NCBI GenBank assembly: GCA_019312835.1 | Contig: JAFDCJ010000304.1 | Coordinates: forward strand, 1-43,560 | Direction of reading: 5' to 3' | Length of the DNA stretch: 43,560 nucleotides | Origin: Deltaproteobacteria bacterium | GTDB taxonomy: Bacteria > Desulfobacterota > Desulfobacteria > Desulfobacterales > JAFDCJ01 | Shown: positions 1-8,308 of the stretch, piece after piece | Layout of the letters: each line of letters opens with the position of its first letter | How positions within the stretch are numbered: the first letter of the stretch is position 1 | Program-made: the position numbers and the translations under genes | Notes under the pieces: model-generated | The model's input: only the letters and a program-made list of their open reading frames with translations | What the model was told of the DNA's origin: nothing | Databases searched by the model: none

Positions 1-1024
1 TGGCATCCAGGTCATCGATGCCGCAGTTGCCGCCATGGGCCCAGACGGTCTCGTATTCGGGCTGCTTGGTCAAAAAGTTGCCGTTTTTGTCGTAAAATGT
101 TCCCGAGCAGCGGATAATGCAGCCGCGATGACACCCATGGGTCGCCGAGCCTTCACCGCCGCGGGCGTTTTCCAATTCTGCCTGGGTCTCGCCGCTGATC
201 TTGCTGGCACCCTCAAATTGGCCGGTGGAAAAATTGCGAGTAGGATAAGCCCCGGCTTCGTTGATAACATTGGTCAAAACGTTGGTGCCGTAGGCGGGTA
301 ATCCCTCTCCGGTAACCGGATGTTTGCGCAGGCCGGCCACCCAGGCTTTGTTGGCTTCCTTGAATTTTTCAGGATCTGCCGGCTGCCTGGCAGATGTGCC
401 GGCATCGTCGATCACGATGACCTTTACGCCTTTGGACCCCATAACGGCTCCCACGCCGCCGCGTCCGGCATGCCGGGTGGGGCGCTGCTCCATATCCGTA
501 AACGCCACCGACGCCGCCGACATTTTCATTTCACCGGCGGGGCCGATGGATATGCAGTGGACCTTTTCGCCGTATTCGGCTTTCATTTTATCCACCAGAT
601 CATAATTGCCGAGCATGCACAGGCTGTTGTCTTCTTTGATCTCCACGCCATCTTTGTTGATAAAAATTTTATAAAGGGCCTCTTTTTGGGGTTTGCCTTC
701 CAATACGATCGCCGCATAACCCAATCTGCCGAGCATCTGGGAAGGCTGTCCGCCTGAGTTGGCCTCTTTGATGCCGCCTGTCAGCGGGCTTTTGCAGCCA
801 ACCGAGATCCGACCTGACATGGCCGCCACCGATCCGCTCAGCATTCCCGGAGCTATAACCAATTTGTTTTCTTCGCCCAGCGGATGACACAGCGGAGGAA
901 CTTCCTTGGCGACGATGCCCGAAGTCATTGCGCGTCCACCCAAACCTGCATAATCACCCAATGGTTCGGTTTTTGCTTCTGGACCGCCGTCTGCGCTCAT
1001 GTTGATTCTTAAAATTTTGTCCAT
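1..1024 (-). CDS. Aldehyde:ferredoxin oxidoreductase family protein (5' part, runs off the window)
   Basis: Tungsten/molybdopterin enzyme family that oxidises aldehydes to acids with ferredoxin as electron acceptor; cytoplasmic. I translated the minus strand from ATG at 1024: it opens MDKILRINMSADGG and stays open to position 1, about 341 residues. It contains the family hallmark GRGGVGAVMGSKGVK (about residue 200), which helps bind the pterin cofactor, and a Cys cluster CHRGCIIRC near residue 300 that fits the first three [4Fe-4S] ligands; the spacing C-x3-C-x3-C differs from the classical C-x2-C-x3-C. The start is supported by a GGAGGT five bases upstream. The C-terminal half and the last cluster ligand lie outside the window, so substrate class cannot be judged. 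Confidence 0.9.
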   Translation of the reverse strand, partial: MDKILRINMSADGGPEAKTEPLGDYAGLGGRAMTSGIVAKEVPPLCHPLGEENKLVIAPGMLSGSVAAMSGRISVGCKSPLTGGIKEANSGGQPSQMLGRLGYAAIVLEGKPQKEALYKIFINKDGVEIKEDNSLCMLGNYDLVDKMKAEYGEKVHCISIGPAGEMKMSAASVAFTDMEQRPTRHAGRGGVGAVMGSKGVKVIVIDDAGTSARQPADPEKFKEANKAWVAGLRKHPVTGEGLPAYGTNVLTNVINEAGAYPTRNFSTGQFEGASKISGETQAELENARGGEGSATHGCHRGCIIRCSGTFYDKNGNFLTKQPEYETVWAHGGNCGIDDLDA

Positions 1025-1177
1025 ACATACCTCCTTTTCCAATAGTGATTATTAAGGTGTCCGGTAAGTGATCAGATGGATTCTCTGGCTGTTTAGAGCA
1101 ATTTGGTACCCTGAAATCCCCACCCATTGTCATTATTCGTATTCATCCGTAATGTCAAGTAAAACTCAAAGTGACCG

Positions 1178-1294
1178 TTGAAAGGTTCAGGGTTCAAAGG
1201 TTCAGGGTTTTTAATTGGAAGTTGGGGGTGGCCCGCCTTGGCCCGCTCTGACAAGCCAACGGTGACAGCCCTTGAACCTCTGAACCCTGAACGG
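1178..1294. repeat. Intergenic GGTTCAGG-word inverted element between AOR and serC
   Basis: The left side (1178-1212) is a run of the word GGTTCAGG/GGTTCAAA on the + strand. The right side (1271-1294) is the same word inverted (TTGAACCTCTGAACCCTGAA). The middle is about 60 bases with no coding signal. Seen directly; function unknown. Transcribed from either side it would fold into a long imperfect hairpin. Confidence 0.7.
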
Positions 1295-1309
1295 TTAGGA
1301 AAACCTTTC

Positions 1310-2398
1310 TCACCCATTTTCTTTTTCAAAGGATTTCATAAAATCAACCAGCGCCTGGACAGCTTCCAGGGTGATGGCATTGTAAATCGATGCCCGGCAC
1401 CCTCCCACGGATCGATGGCCCTTCAGACCGCCCAGACCATTTGCCAGAGCCTGTTCCACAAATTGCTTTTCCAGCTCTTCGCTGGGCAGGCGGAAGGTGA
1501 CGTTCATCAGCGAACGGCTATCGGGCCTTGCCGTTGCCCGGTAAAAATCACCGCTGTCCATAAAGCCATAGAGCAGTTGGGCCTTGCTCTGGTTGATTGC
1601 GGCCATCTTACCCAGGCCACCGATGATTTCTTCCAGCCATTTTAACACGAGCTGGATGGTATAGATCGCAAAACACGGCGGTGTGTTGTAGAGGGAATTT
1701 TTGGCGGCAAAGGTGGAATAGTTCAACATGGTGGGTACCGTCTCCGGTATTCTGTCCAGCAAGTCCCTGCGAAGGATAACCAGGCAGGCACCGGCCGGAC
1801 CAATATTCTTCTGGGCGCCGGCATATAACAGGCCGAATTTTTGAACATCAAGGGGTCTGCTCATCATATCCGATGACATGTCGCATATGATGGGGATGCC
1901 CCTGGTATCCGGGAATTGGGCCCATTGGGTCCCTTTGATGGTGTTGTTGGAGGTGAGATGCACGTAGACCGCATCTTCATTAAAGGCAATGTTTTTGGGA
2001 ATGTAGGAATAATTTTCGTCTTCAGAGGAGGCTACCACCGCAATGGTTTTGCCCTGAAGCCGTGCTTCTTTAATGGCTTTGGTTGCCCAGGTGCCGGTAT
2101 CCACATAGTCCGCTGATTGGCCCCCGGCTAAAAAGTTCATCGGGATCATGGCAAACTGCAAACTGGCCCCGCCCTGGATAAAAAGGACCTCAAAATTGTC
2201 ATCCAATCCCAACAACCGCCTGGTTCGGGCCACCGCGTCGTTGATGACATCGTCAAATTCGCGGGATCGGTGACTGATTTCGGTAATCGACATGCCGGTT
2301 CCTTTAAAATCTAAAAAATTTTGCTGGATTTCTTCAAGCACGCTGAGGGGAAGCGTCGCCGGCCCCGGATTGAAATTGTGGATTCTGTTCGCTGCCAT
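1310..2398 (-). CDS. serC: Phosphoserine aminotransferase
   Basis: PLP-dependent class V aminotransferase that converts 3-phosphohydroxypyruvate and glutamate to phosphoserine in serine synthesis; cytoplasmic. The protein is 362 aa, normal for the family, and opens with the SerC signature HNFNPGPATLPLSVLEEIQ. The PLP lysine lies in YAGAQKNIGPAG (about residue 196), and the C-terminal GGLKGHRSVGGCRASIYNA is typical of SerC. I chose ATG 2398 rather than the upstream in-frame start at 2410 because GGAGG lies correctly before it. It is not next to serA here, and repeat elements flank it on both sides, so it is probably transcribed alone. Confidence 0.95.
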   Translation of the reverse strand: MAANRIHNFNPGPATLPLSVLEEIQQNFLDFKGTGMSITEISHRSREFDDVINDAVARTRRLLGLDDNFEVLFIQGGASLQFAMIPMNFLAGGQSADYVDTGTWATKAIKEARLQGKTIAVVASSEDENYSYIPKNIAFNEDAVYVHLTSNNTIKGTQWAQFPDTRGIPIICDMSSDMMSRPLDVQKFGLLYAGAQKNIGPAGACLVILRRDLLDRIPETVPTMLNYSTFAAKNSLYNTPPCFAIYTIQLVLKWLEEIIGGLGKMAAINQSKAQLLYGFMDSGDFYRATARPDSRSLMNVTFRLPSEELEKQFVEQALANGLGGLKGHRSVGGCRASIYNAITLEAVQALVDFMKSFEKENG

Positions 2399-2442
2399 GC
2401 TAACCTCCATCTAAATTTGATTTCGTTGGGCAGTTAAATCTA

Positions 2443-2549
2443 AGTTCAAGTTACAGGGTTCAGCGTTCAGGGTTCAAGGTTGAAATGCAGCCACGATTGG
2501 GTGTGGGCTAACCGTAACCCTGAACGATGACCCCGGAACCCCTAAACCT
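2443..2549. repeat. GGTTCAGG-word inverted element upstream of serC
   Basis: The left arm (2443-2482) repeats CAGGGTTCAGCGTTCAGGGT-type words. The right arm (2512-2549) carries the inverted words AACCCTGAACGATGACCCCG. It sits in the region that should hold the serC promoter. Function unknown. Confidence 0.65.
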
Positions 2550-2660
2550 CCTGTTTATGCACCGATCATGGCCGCCATGTCAATAACCATATTGAGAGGG
2601 TGCTCATAATTTCTGTGGCAGTTATTGACAAACTGGTCTGTTGGCTTTAGTTAGTTTGAT

Positions 2661-2741
2661 GGTTCCGGATTCAGTAGTTCAGAGGTTCGATGGAAATCCA
2701 GAACGCTGAACCCCGAACCCAGAACCCAGAACCTTTGAACT
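2661..2741. repeat. GGTTCAGA-word inverted element before hisD
   Basis: The left arm 2661-2690 (GGTTCCGGATTCAGTAGTTC) and right arm 2699-2741 (multiple GAACCC/AGAACC words) are in inverted orientation. The reading frame of hisD stays open through the right arm, giving a spurious 22-residue N-terminal extension. The true hisD start lies just downstream. Confidence 0.65.
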
Positions 2742-2755
2742 TAAGGAAACAAATA

Positions 2756-4051
2756 ATGAAAATCTACCACTACCCGTCCGGGGCGGCCGACCAAAAGCTA
2801 TCTGCCATCATCAACCGTGGTCTTGATTTCAAGAAAAAAGATTATCAAGCGGTCGCGCGGATTATAGATGATGTCCGGCGTAATGGTGATAATGCCGTTA
2901 TTGATTACGCCAAGCGTTTCGATGCTCCTAAATTAACCGTCGGCTCGATTAAAGTCACCGCCCGGGAAATGGGTGCTGCCGCCAAAAAAGTGGATCGGAG
3001 TTTTGTTCGCGCCCTGAATCGCGCGGCCTCGCAGATAGAGACCTTTCACCGGCAGCAGCTACAGCAGTCATGGATCGATACCCGTCGGCCCGGCACGATT
3101 CTGGGCCAATTGGTCAATCCGGTAGATGCCGCCGGTGTGTATGTACCCGGTGCGACGGGCGGCAAAACTCCGCTGATTTCCACCGTATTGATGACGGCCA
3201 TTCCGGCGAAAATTGCCGGTGTTCCAAAACTTGTTATGGTAACTCCTTCCACCAAAGCAGGCGGCATCAGCCCCCATCTGCTGGTGGCAGCCGGAAAGGT
3301 CGGGATAAACGATATCTACAAGGTGGGAAGCGCCTGGGCCATTGCCGCTTTGGCCTACGGCACGGAGAGTATACCCAAAGTCGATGTGATTGCTGGGCCC
3401 GGCAACATCTACGTTACGCTGGCCAAAAAAATTGTTGCCGGTACCGTCGGCATCGATATGATCGCCGGACCCAGCGAGGTGCTGGTCATCGCCGACCATA
3501 CGGCGACCCCTGCCTATGCTGCTGCAGACCTCCTCTCCCAGGCTGAGCATGATGTGCTTTCCTCGGCCATACTGGTAACCGATTCCAGCCGGGTTGCCGA
3601 GGCGGTGGCCGCCGAGATCGACAAACAGATATCCACCATGACCCGCCAAGAGATCGCCCGGGAATCTATTAGACGATTTGGGGCCGTGTTGGTGGTTGAC
3701 AATCTTGATGCCGCCATTGAACTGGCCAATCGGATCGCACCGGAGCACCTTGAGCTTCAAATCGACGAGCCTTTTAAACACATCGGACAAATTCGCAATG
3801 CCGGTGCCGTGTTTCTGGGGCACCACACGCCTGAACCAGTAGGGGATTATATTGCCGGGCCCAATCATGTGCTGCCCACCGCCGGCACCGCCCGGTTTGC
3901 CTCCGCGCTTTCCGTGGATCATTTCATTAAAAAGACCAGTATTATCCACTATTCCAGGAGCGCATTCAAAAAAGAAGCGGCCGCTGTGATGCGTCTGGCC
4001 GAGCTTGAAGGCCTGGATGGTCACGTTAGGGCGGTTAAAATTCGTACCTAA
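2756..4051 (+). CDS. hisD: Histidinol dehydrogenase
   Basis: Zn-dependent enzyme that oxidises L-histidinol to histidine with two NAD+, the last steps of histidine synthesis; cytoplasmic. The protein is 431 aa, normal length. Family motifs: VPGATGGKTPLISTVLM, the conserved block DVIAGPGNIYVTLAKK, IDMIAGPSEVLVIAD, DLLSQAEHD, the catalytic Glu-His in APEHLELQ, and GPNHVLPTAGTARF. I chose ATG 2756 (MKIYHYPSG) because AAGGA lies about eight bases upstream and because the longer frame from 2690 is translated repeat sequence. There are no other his genes in the window, so hisD is detached from a his operon here. Confidence 0.96.
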   Translation: MKIYHYPSGAADQKLSAIINRGLDFKKKDYQAVARIIDDVRRNGDNAVIDYAKRFDAPKLTVGSIKVTAREMGAAAKKVDRSFVRALNRAASQIETFHRQQLQQSWIDTRRPGTILGQLVNPVDAAGVYVPGATGGKTPLISTVLMTAIPAKIAGVPKLVMVTPSTKAGGISPHLLVAAGKVGINDIYKVGSAWAIAALAYGTESIPKVDVIAGPGNIYVTLAKKIVAGTVGIDMIAGPSEVLVIADHTATPAYAAADLLSQAEHDVLSSAILVTDSSRVAEAVAAEIDKQISTMTRQEIARESIRRFGAVLVVDNLDAAIELANRIAPEHLELQIDEPFKHIGQIRNAGAVFLGHHTPEPVGDYIAGPNHVLPTAGTARFASALSVDHFIKKTSIIHYSRSAFKKEAAAVMRLAELEGLDGHVRAVKIRT

Positions 4052-4098
4052 AGCGTAATCTGCGGGCTATCAAAAGTTCCTTCCAGTAACGCTCAGGG

Positions 4099-4198
4099 GT
4101 ACTGGCGTGATGGCGTATTGGAGTTTTGAAAATAGGTTTCAATTCTCTGCTCATCGTCCATTACGCCAGCACGCCTATACTTCATTACTCCAATCCTA
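4099..4198. repeat. TGGCGTATTGGAGT-word inverted element after hisD
   Basis: Left words (4099-4125: ACTGGCGTGATGGCGTATTG) and inverted right words (4157-4198: ATTACGCCAGCACGCC, TTCATTACTCCAAT) flank about 30 bases. It resembles the element at 34737-34829. Function unknown. Confidence 0.6.
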
Positions 4199-4202
4199 AT
4201 AA

Positions 4203-4239
4203 AAAAGGGCATCCCGTCAACTTGGCGGGATGCCCTTTT
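4203..4239. terminator. Bidirectional rho-independent terminator between hisD and csp
   Basis: A perfect 14-base inverted repeat (AAAAGGGCATCCCG / CGGGATGCCCTTTT) has a 9-base loop, and each strand ends in a U-run. It lies between convergent hisD (+) and csp (-), so it can end both transcripts. Confidence 0.92.
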
Positions 4240-4259
4240 AATTTTGATCGAAGGCTGTT

Positions 4260-4460
4260 TTAAGTTATCTTTACATTTACCGCGGCCGGACCTTTTTGGC
4301 CATCCTCGATCTCAAAGGTAACGCGATCACCTTCATTGAGAGACTTGAAGCCTTCTGAAGTAATACCACTGTAATGTACAAAAACATCCGGTCCATCTTC
4401 TTGCTCTATGAAGCCATAGCCTTTGCGGCTGTTAAACCATTTCACAACTCCGTCGGCCAT
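4260..4460 (-). CDS. Cold-shock-domain protein (CspA family)
   Basis: Small single-stranded nucleic-acid-binding protein acting as RNA chaperone. It is 66 aa and opens [20 protein letters not shown], containing RNP1 (KGYGFI) and RNP2 (DVFVHYSGI). The start at 4460 is fixed by AAGGAGG upstream; the longer open frame to 4535 has no support and would cover the promoter. It is a monocistronic gene between a sigma-70-like promoter (4495-4522) and the terminator at 4203-4239. The 5' leader would be only about 28 bases, without the long leader of E. coli cspA, so cold-specific control by RNA structure is unlikely. Confidence 0.95.
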   Translation of the reverse strand: MADGVVKWFNSRKGYGFIEQEDGPDVFVHYSGITSEGFKSLNEGDRVTFEIEDGQKGPAAVNVKIT

Positions 4461-4494
4461 CGTGACATCCTCCTTAATTGAAATAATAATGTTA

Positions 4495-4522
4495 ATATTA
4501 ACACAGTCTTGAAAATAATCAA
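4495..4522 (-). promoter_or_regulatory. Sigma-70-type promoter of the cold-shock gene
   Basis: On the minus strand TTGATT (4517-4522) and TAATAT (4495-4500) are 16 bases apart, directly upstream of the csp ribosome-binding site. This is a consensus match only. Confidence 0.6.
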
Positions 4523-4741
4523 GCCAGGCTGCCATTCAACAAAGGGACTGCCAATTGGGTTAATTGAATCAGGACGGGACAGATATTTCCCCGCGCCAGG
4601 GCTTTTTTATTTTCTTTGCGCCCTGGTGTCCCACGTCCGCCATGCGAGCAAGACGGGGCGGGCGGGTTTGCCTAAGGAAGCCAATCCAATTGGCTAAATG
4701 AAAGAAATGTACCAGCGATTTATACTGGAGTGAAATCGCCC

Positions 4742-6211
4742 TTATAATTTGCATACCTTGCGGAAATGGTGCCCATGGATGGCTAACGTAACCGCCAGGG
4801 GCAGAAGTTTCGGGCAGCGGAAAAGGGTCCACACCATAAGGTTCCAGTACTGTATGCGTTCCCTGCCGAATATCCCGATTCTGATAGAGGTTCGAAAAAA
4901 GGCCAGAAACCGCTGCAGATCAATCGGGATTGAAATTTTGGGCGCTTTATATTCACGCAGAAATGTTTTTATACGTTTATAATATGGTCGCGGGTGATAA
5001 ATGTTGTTTAGGATATTCTCATATCCTTTCAGCAACTGCTTCATATCCATCTTGGGTATGATGTTGGTGGTGCCGTCGACGTTGTCTCCGGAAACCAACC
5101 CGCGCAGTCGGCCCTCTTTTTTCAGCCGTTCATACAGTTTGGTTCCCGGCGGTGCCTGAAGCAATCCGACCATGGCGGTAACAATGCCGCTTTTTTGGAT
5201 GAAATCGATTTGTCTTTGAAAAATGGAGGGGCCGTCGGAGTCGAAGCCGACAATAAATCCGCCCTGCACTTGCAGTCCCGTGCGCTGGATGCGTTTGACG
5301 CTTTCGATCAGGTTGCGGTTTTTGTTTTGCTTTTTATTGCATTCAGCCAGGCTTTCTTCCTCGGGGGTTTCGATCCCGACAAAAACAGTGTCAAACCCGG
5401 CCTCGACCATCATATTCATCAAATCTTCGTTGTCCGCCAGATTGATGGAGGCTTCGGTATTGAACAAAAATCCCCGTTTGCCCTTGCGCCATTCAATGAG
5501 CGCCGGCAGCAGGTGGTTCATCAGGTATTTTTTATTGCCGATAAAATTATCGTCGACAAAAAAAACGTGACCGTACCAGCCGCGGTTGTAAAGGACGTCC
5601 AATTCAGCCATGACCTGGGTCGCCGTTTTGATGCGCGGCCGGTGTCCAAACAAGGCGGTGACATTGCAGAAATCGCAATTAAAGGGGCATCCGCGGGAAA
5701 ACTGGATGCTCATCGAGGCATAGCGCTTCAGGTTGATCAATTCCCACATGGGAATCGGTGTGCGCTGGATATCGGCAAACTCTGTGGTCGTATAGAGGGG
5801 CCGGGCACCGTCATTTTTCAGGTCAGCCAGAAAGGGCGGCAGTGTCTGCTCGGCCTCATTGAGAACAAAATGATCCACTTCGCCGAACTGTTCATGTTCG
5901 CTGGTGAAAAGCGGGCCGCCGGCCACTACCTTCAGGCCTGCTTTTTTGCAGCGCTTGATGGTTTGATGGGCCGATTTTCTCTGGACAGCCATGGCGCTGA
6001 TGTAAGCGGCATCGGCCCAGGCCAGATCTTTTTCGGTCAGCTTGTCAACATTGAGATCCACCAGGCGTTTGGGCCAACTTTCAGGCAGCATCGAACCCAC
6101 GGTGAGCAGGCCCAAAGGGGGAAAGGCGGCTTTTTTATGGATAAATTTCAGCGAGTACCGAAAACTCCAGAAAGTGTCAGGAAAGGACGGATATAAGAGC
6201 AATGTCTTCAT
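4742..6211 (-). CDS. B12-binding-domain radical SAM protein
   Basis: Radical S-adenosylmethionine enzyme with an N-terminal cobalamin-binding Rossmann region; members often methylate unactivated carbons or rearrange lipids and cofactors. The protein is 489 aa. The B12 part covers about 1-150 (FPPLGLLTVGSMLP, VVAGGPLFTS) and the radical-SAM part about 170-380, with the cluster motif FSRGCPFNCDFCN (C-x3-C-x2-C) and FVGIETPEEESLAECNKKQN. The roughly 120-residue C-terminal part resembles the DUF4070-type tail seen in hopanoid-modifying relatives; that is family recall, not proof. The start at 6211 is chosen for AAAGGTG upstream rather than the longer frame at 6241. No lipid genes are adjacent, so the substrate is unknown. 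Confidence 0.85.
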   Translation of the reverse strand: MKTLLLYPSFPDTFWSFRYSLKFIHKKAAFPPLGLLTVGSMLPESWPKRLVDLNVDKLTEKDLAWADAAYISAMAVQRKSAHQTIKRCKKAGLKVVAGGPLFTSEHEQFGEVDHFVLNEAEQTLPPFLADLKNDGARPLYTTTEFADIQRTPIPMWELINLKRYASMSIQFSRGCPFNCDFCNVTALFGHRPRIKTATQVMAELDVLYNRGWYGHVFFVDDNFIGNKKYLMNHLLPALIEWRKGKRGFLFNTEASINLADNEDLMNMMVEAGFDTVFVGIETPEEESLAECNKKQNKNRNLIESVKRIQRTGLQVQGGFIVGFDSDGPSIFQRQIDFIQKSGIVTAMVGLLQAPPGTKLYERLKKEGRLRGLVSGDNVDGTTNIIPKMDMKQLLKGYENILNNIYHPRPYYKRIKTFLREYKAPKISIPIDLQRFLAFFRTSIRIGIFGRERIQYWNLMVWTLFRCPKLLPLAVTLAIHGHHFRKVCKL

Positions 6212-6452
6212 GATGGCACCTTTCAAATTACGGGAAGGCATAAGCGGCAGTGCGGAGAATCAAAAAGCGTGAGGATAGTTTATAACAGAATTCTGGAAAA
6301 AAACCACTGATTTTTTCAGTTACAACTGGGCCGTTAATTTTTATTAAGGAGCCAGTCTACAGGCAGTCGTTCCGTTCGGCGCAAGAGGGCAGTCTATAAA
6401 TCCTGACGCGTGAAACCTTTGGCCCTCGGCAACATTTTATCGATAAAAGGCC

Positions 6453-7928
6453 CTAACTCTCTAACTTATCAAACAACTCGAACAACAGCCTCACACCGAA
6501 ACCCGTTCCCCCGGCACCACAATAGGCACTTTCTTTGCCGTGGTAGGCCGGACCGGCTATATCGATATGAGCCCAGGGCGTATCGGCGGTAAACTCTGAA
6601 AGAAACAAGGCAGCCGCGATCGCCCCGCCCCAGCGCGTGCTGCCGATGTTGCTCATGTCTGCGAAGTCACTTTTTAGCAGATCCTTGTAATCCTCGGGCA
6701 GGGGCATCCGCCAGCAGCGTTCATGGGTTTTTTCACCGGCGGCTATAATGGCGCCTGCCAGATCCTCATCATTGGAGAATACACCGGCTATATTCTCACC
6801 CAGCGCTACGACACAGGCGCCCGTCAGGGTGGCCACATCGATCACATAGTGGGGCTGATAGGTTTTGACAACATATGACATGGCGTCGATTAATATCAAG
6901 CGCCCTTCGGCATCCGTGTTTCCAATTTCGATGGTTTTCCCGGCATAACTGCGGACGATGTCGCCGGGCCGGGTTGCCCGACCCGAAGGCATGTTCTCTA
7001 CGATGGGAATGGCGCCGATGAGGTTAAATTTGGGGTTGATCTTTGCAGCACTGATCAAGGTGGCCGCAACTGCAGCTGCACCGGACATATCTGCTTTCAT
7101 GCTGGCCATGGAATTGCCGGTTTTGATGTTAAGGCCACCGGAGTCAAAGGTCACGCCTTTGCCTACCAGGGCGATGGTTTTTTGGGCGTGCGGCACTTTA
7201 TGCTCCAGAATCAGGAGGCTGGGCTTGCTCTGACTGCCGGCGGCCACCGCCAGCAGGGCACCAAATTTTTTTTGTTTCAACTGGCTTTCATTCAATATCC
7301 GAACTTTTAGGCCCTGCTTTTTGGCACGGCCGGCAATCGAACGGGTCAATTTTTCCGGCGTCTTGTCGTTGGATGGGACGTTGATCCATTCCCGGGCCAG
7401 GATGGTCCCTTCGCAGACCGCAGTTACCCGTTTAGAAATGGGTCGCAGTTTCCGGGCGGCACCGTCAGCGACCCGAAATTTTATTTGTTTGAGCGGCTTT
7501 ATTTTTTGGTCTCCCTTGTATTTGCTGAAAAGGTGATTTCCGAGACAGGCACCTTCCTGCATGGCCTCTAGCAGCGTTGATGTCTCCAGACCATTGATTT
7601 TCATTTCGGGCACCGCAAACCAGACAGTGGCCGGCTCTTTTTGAAGACAGCCTTTTACGATTTTACCGGCCATCACCCGCAGGGTTTCGCGATCGATGTT
7701 TGCATGTTTGCCAAGACCCCAAAAAATAACCCGTCTGGCGCTGATTCCTGGTAAATCATAAAGGGTCAGGCTTTCGTCCTTTTTCCCGTTAAACTCCTTG
7801 AGGCCCAATGCCTTTTTAGCAGCAGCCTTCAAGGCAGTATCTTTGTAGATAGCCTTATCCTGGCACACCGGTACGGCCAATGTGTCAAGTCTAATTTTCT
7901 TCAGATCAGCAGTTGTCACCGTCAGCAT
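6453..7928 (-). CDS. pepA: Leucyl aminopeptidase, M17 family
   Basis: Two-metal aminopeptidase that removes N-terminal residues from peptides; a cytoplasmic hexamer in the family. The protein is 491 aa, normal length. Metal and catalytic motifs are intact: VGKGVTFDSGGLNIKTG, MKADMSGAAAV and NTDAEGRLILIDAM. The N-terminal domain (about 1-165) is the variable macro-like region. AAGGAGA precedes ATG 7928. It is flanked by intergenic gaps with no evident operon partner. Some M17 proteins also bind DNA, but nothing here suggests that role. Confidence 0.93.
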   Translation of the reverse strand: MLTVTTADLKKIRLDTLAVPVCQDKAIYKDTALKAAAKKALGLKEFNGKKDESLTLYDLPGISARRVIFWGLGKHANIDRETLRVMAGKIVKGCLQKEPATVWFAVPEMKINGLETSTLLEAMQEGACLGNHLFSKYKGDQKIKPLKQIKFRVADGAARKLRPISKRVTAVCEGTILAREWINVPSNDKTPEKLTRSIAGRAKKQGLKVRILNESQLKQKKFGALLAVAAGSQSKPSLLILEHKVPHAQKTIALVGKGVTFDSGGLNIKTGNSMASMKADMSGAAAVAATLISAAKINPKFNLIGAIPIVENMPSGRATRPGDIVRSYAGKTIEIGNTDAEGRLILIDAMSYVVKTYQPHYVIDVATLTGACVVALGENIAGVFSNDEDLAGAIIAAGEKTHERCWRMPLPEDYKDLLKSDFADMSNIGSTRWGGAIAAALFLSEFTADTPWAHIDIAGPAYHGKESAYCGAGGTGFGVRLLFELFDKLES

Positions 7929-8308
7929 AAATTCAGGTCTCCTTGATGGTAATGGTTCAGGGGTCCAAGGTTCAAAGATTCAGGGTTGCTATACCGCCCG
8001 AAGCGGGATCTACTGTAGCTTGAAAGTAGGGTCCTTCCATAGCGGGATGCCCGCCGGATTTGGAATATTGGCTATTCCGCAATATGGCCGGCCCCGCGTT
8101 AACCTTTCAAAATGGTACTTCAATTAAGCCGGTTACCACTGTTGGATTAAAAGATCACACGCCAACAGGCAATTGTCAAGACGCCTGCAACGATATATTC
8201 AAACCGCTTGAGTTCGAGGCGATACTAGCAACTTAACCTCACCAAACATTTGCTGAGACCTTCGACGTGCCGGTCAATCACCTGTTTGACTGAATTAGGG
8301 TTGCCGTC
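7929..8308. other. 380-base gap with GGTTCAGG words and no gene
   Basis: Starts with an array of GGTTCAGG/GGTCCAAGG words (7953-7988) like those in other gaps. Only a short inverted counterpart (GCGTTAACCTTTC, near 8098) is visible, so the element looks degenerate. I see no convincing ORF, RNA gene or terminator in the rest. Confidence 0.5.

Noticed and set aside
1178-2741. Word-repeat regions as a CRISPR array
   Set aside because: Words are only 7-9 bases, degenerate, contiguous and inverted between ends; there are no spacers of even length and no cas genes.
3068-4024. 318-aa open frame on the minus strand opposite hisD
   Set aside because: Overlaps a full-length, motif-complete hisD; composition (Gly/His-rich) is typical of an antisense shadow.
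4594-4627. CCAGGGC...GCCCTGG hairpin after the first radical SAM gene
   Set aside because: 7-bp stem with a 17-base loop and no U-run; too weak to call a terminator.
5195-6196. 333-aa open frame on the plus strand opposite the radical SAM gene
   Set aside because: Antisense to a gene with intact radical-SAM motifs; no family pattern in the translation.
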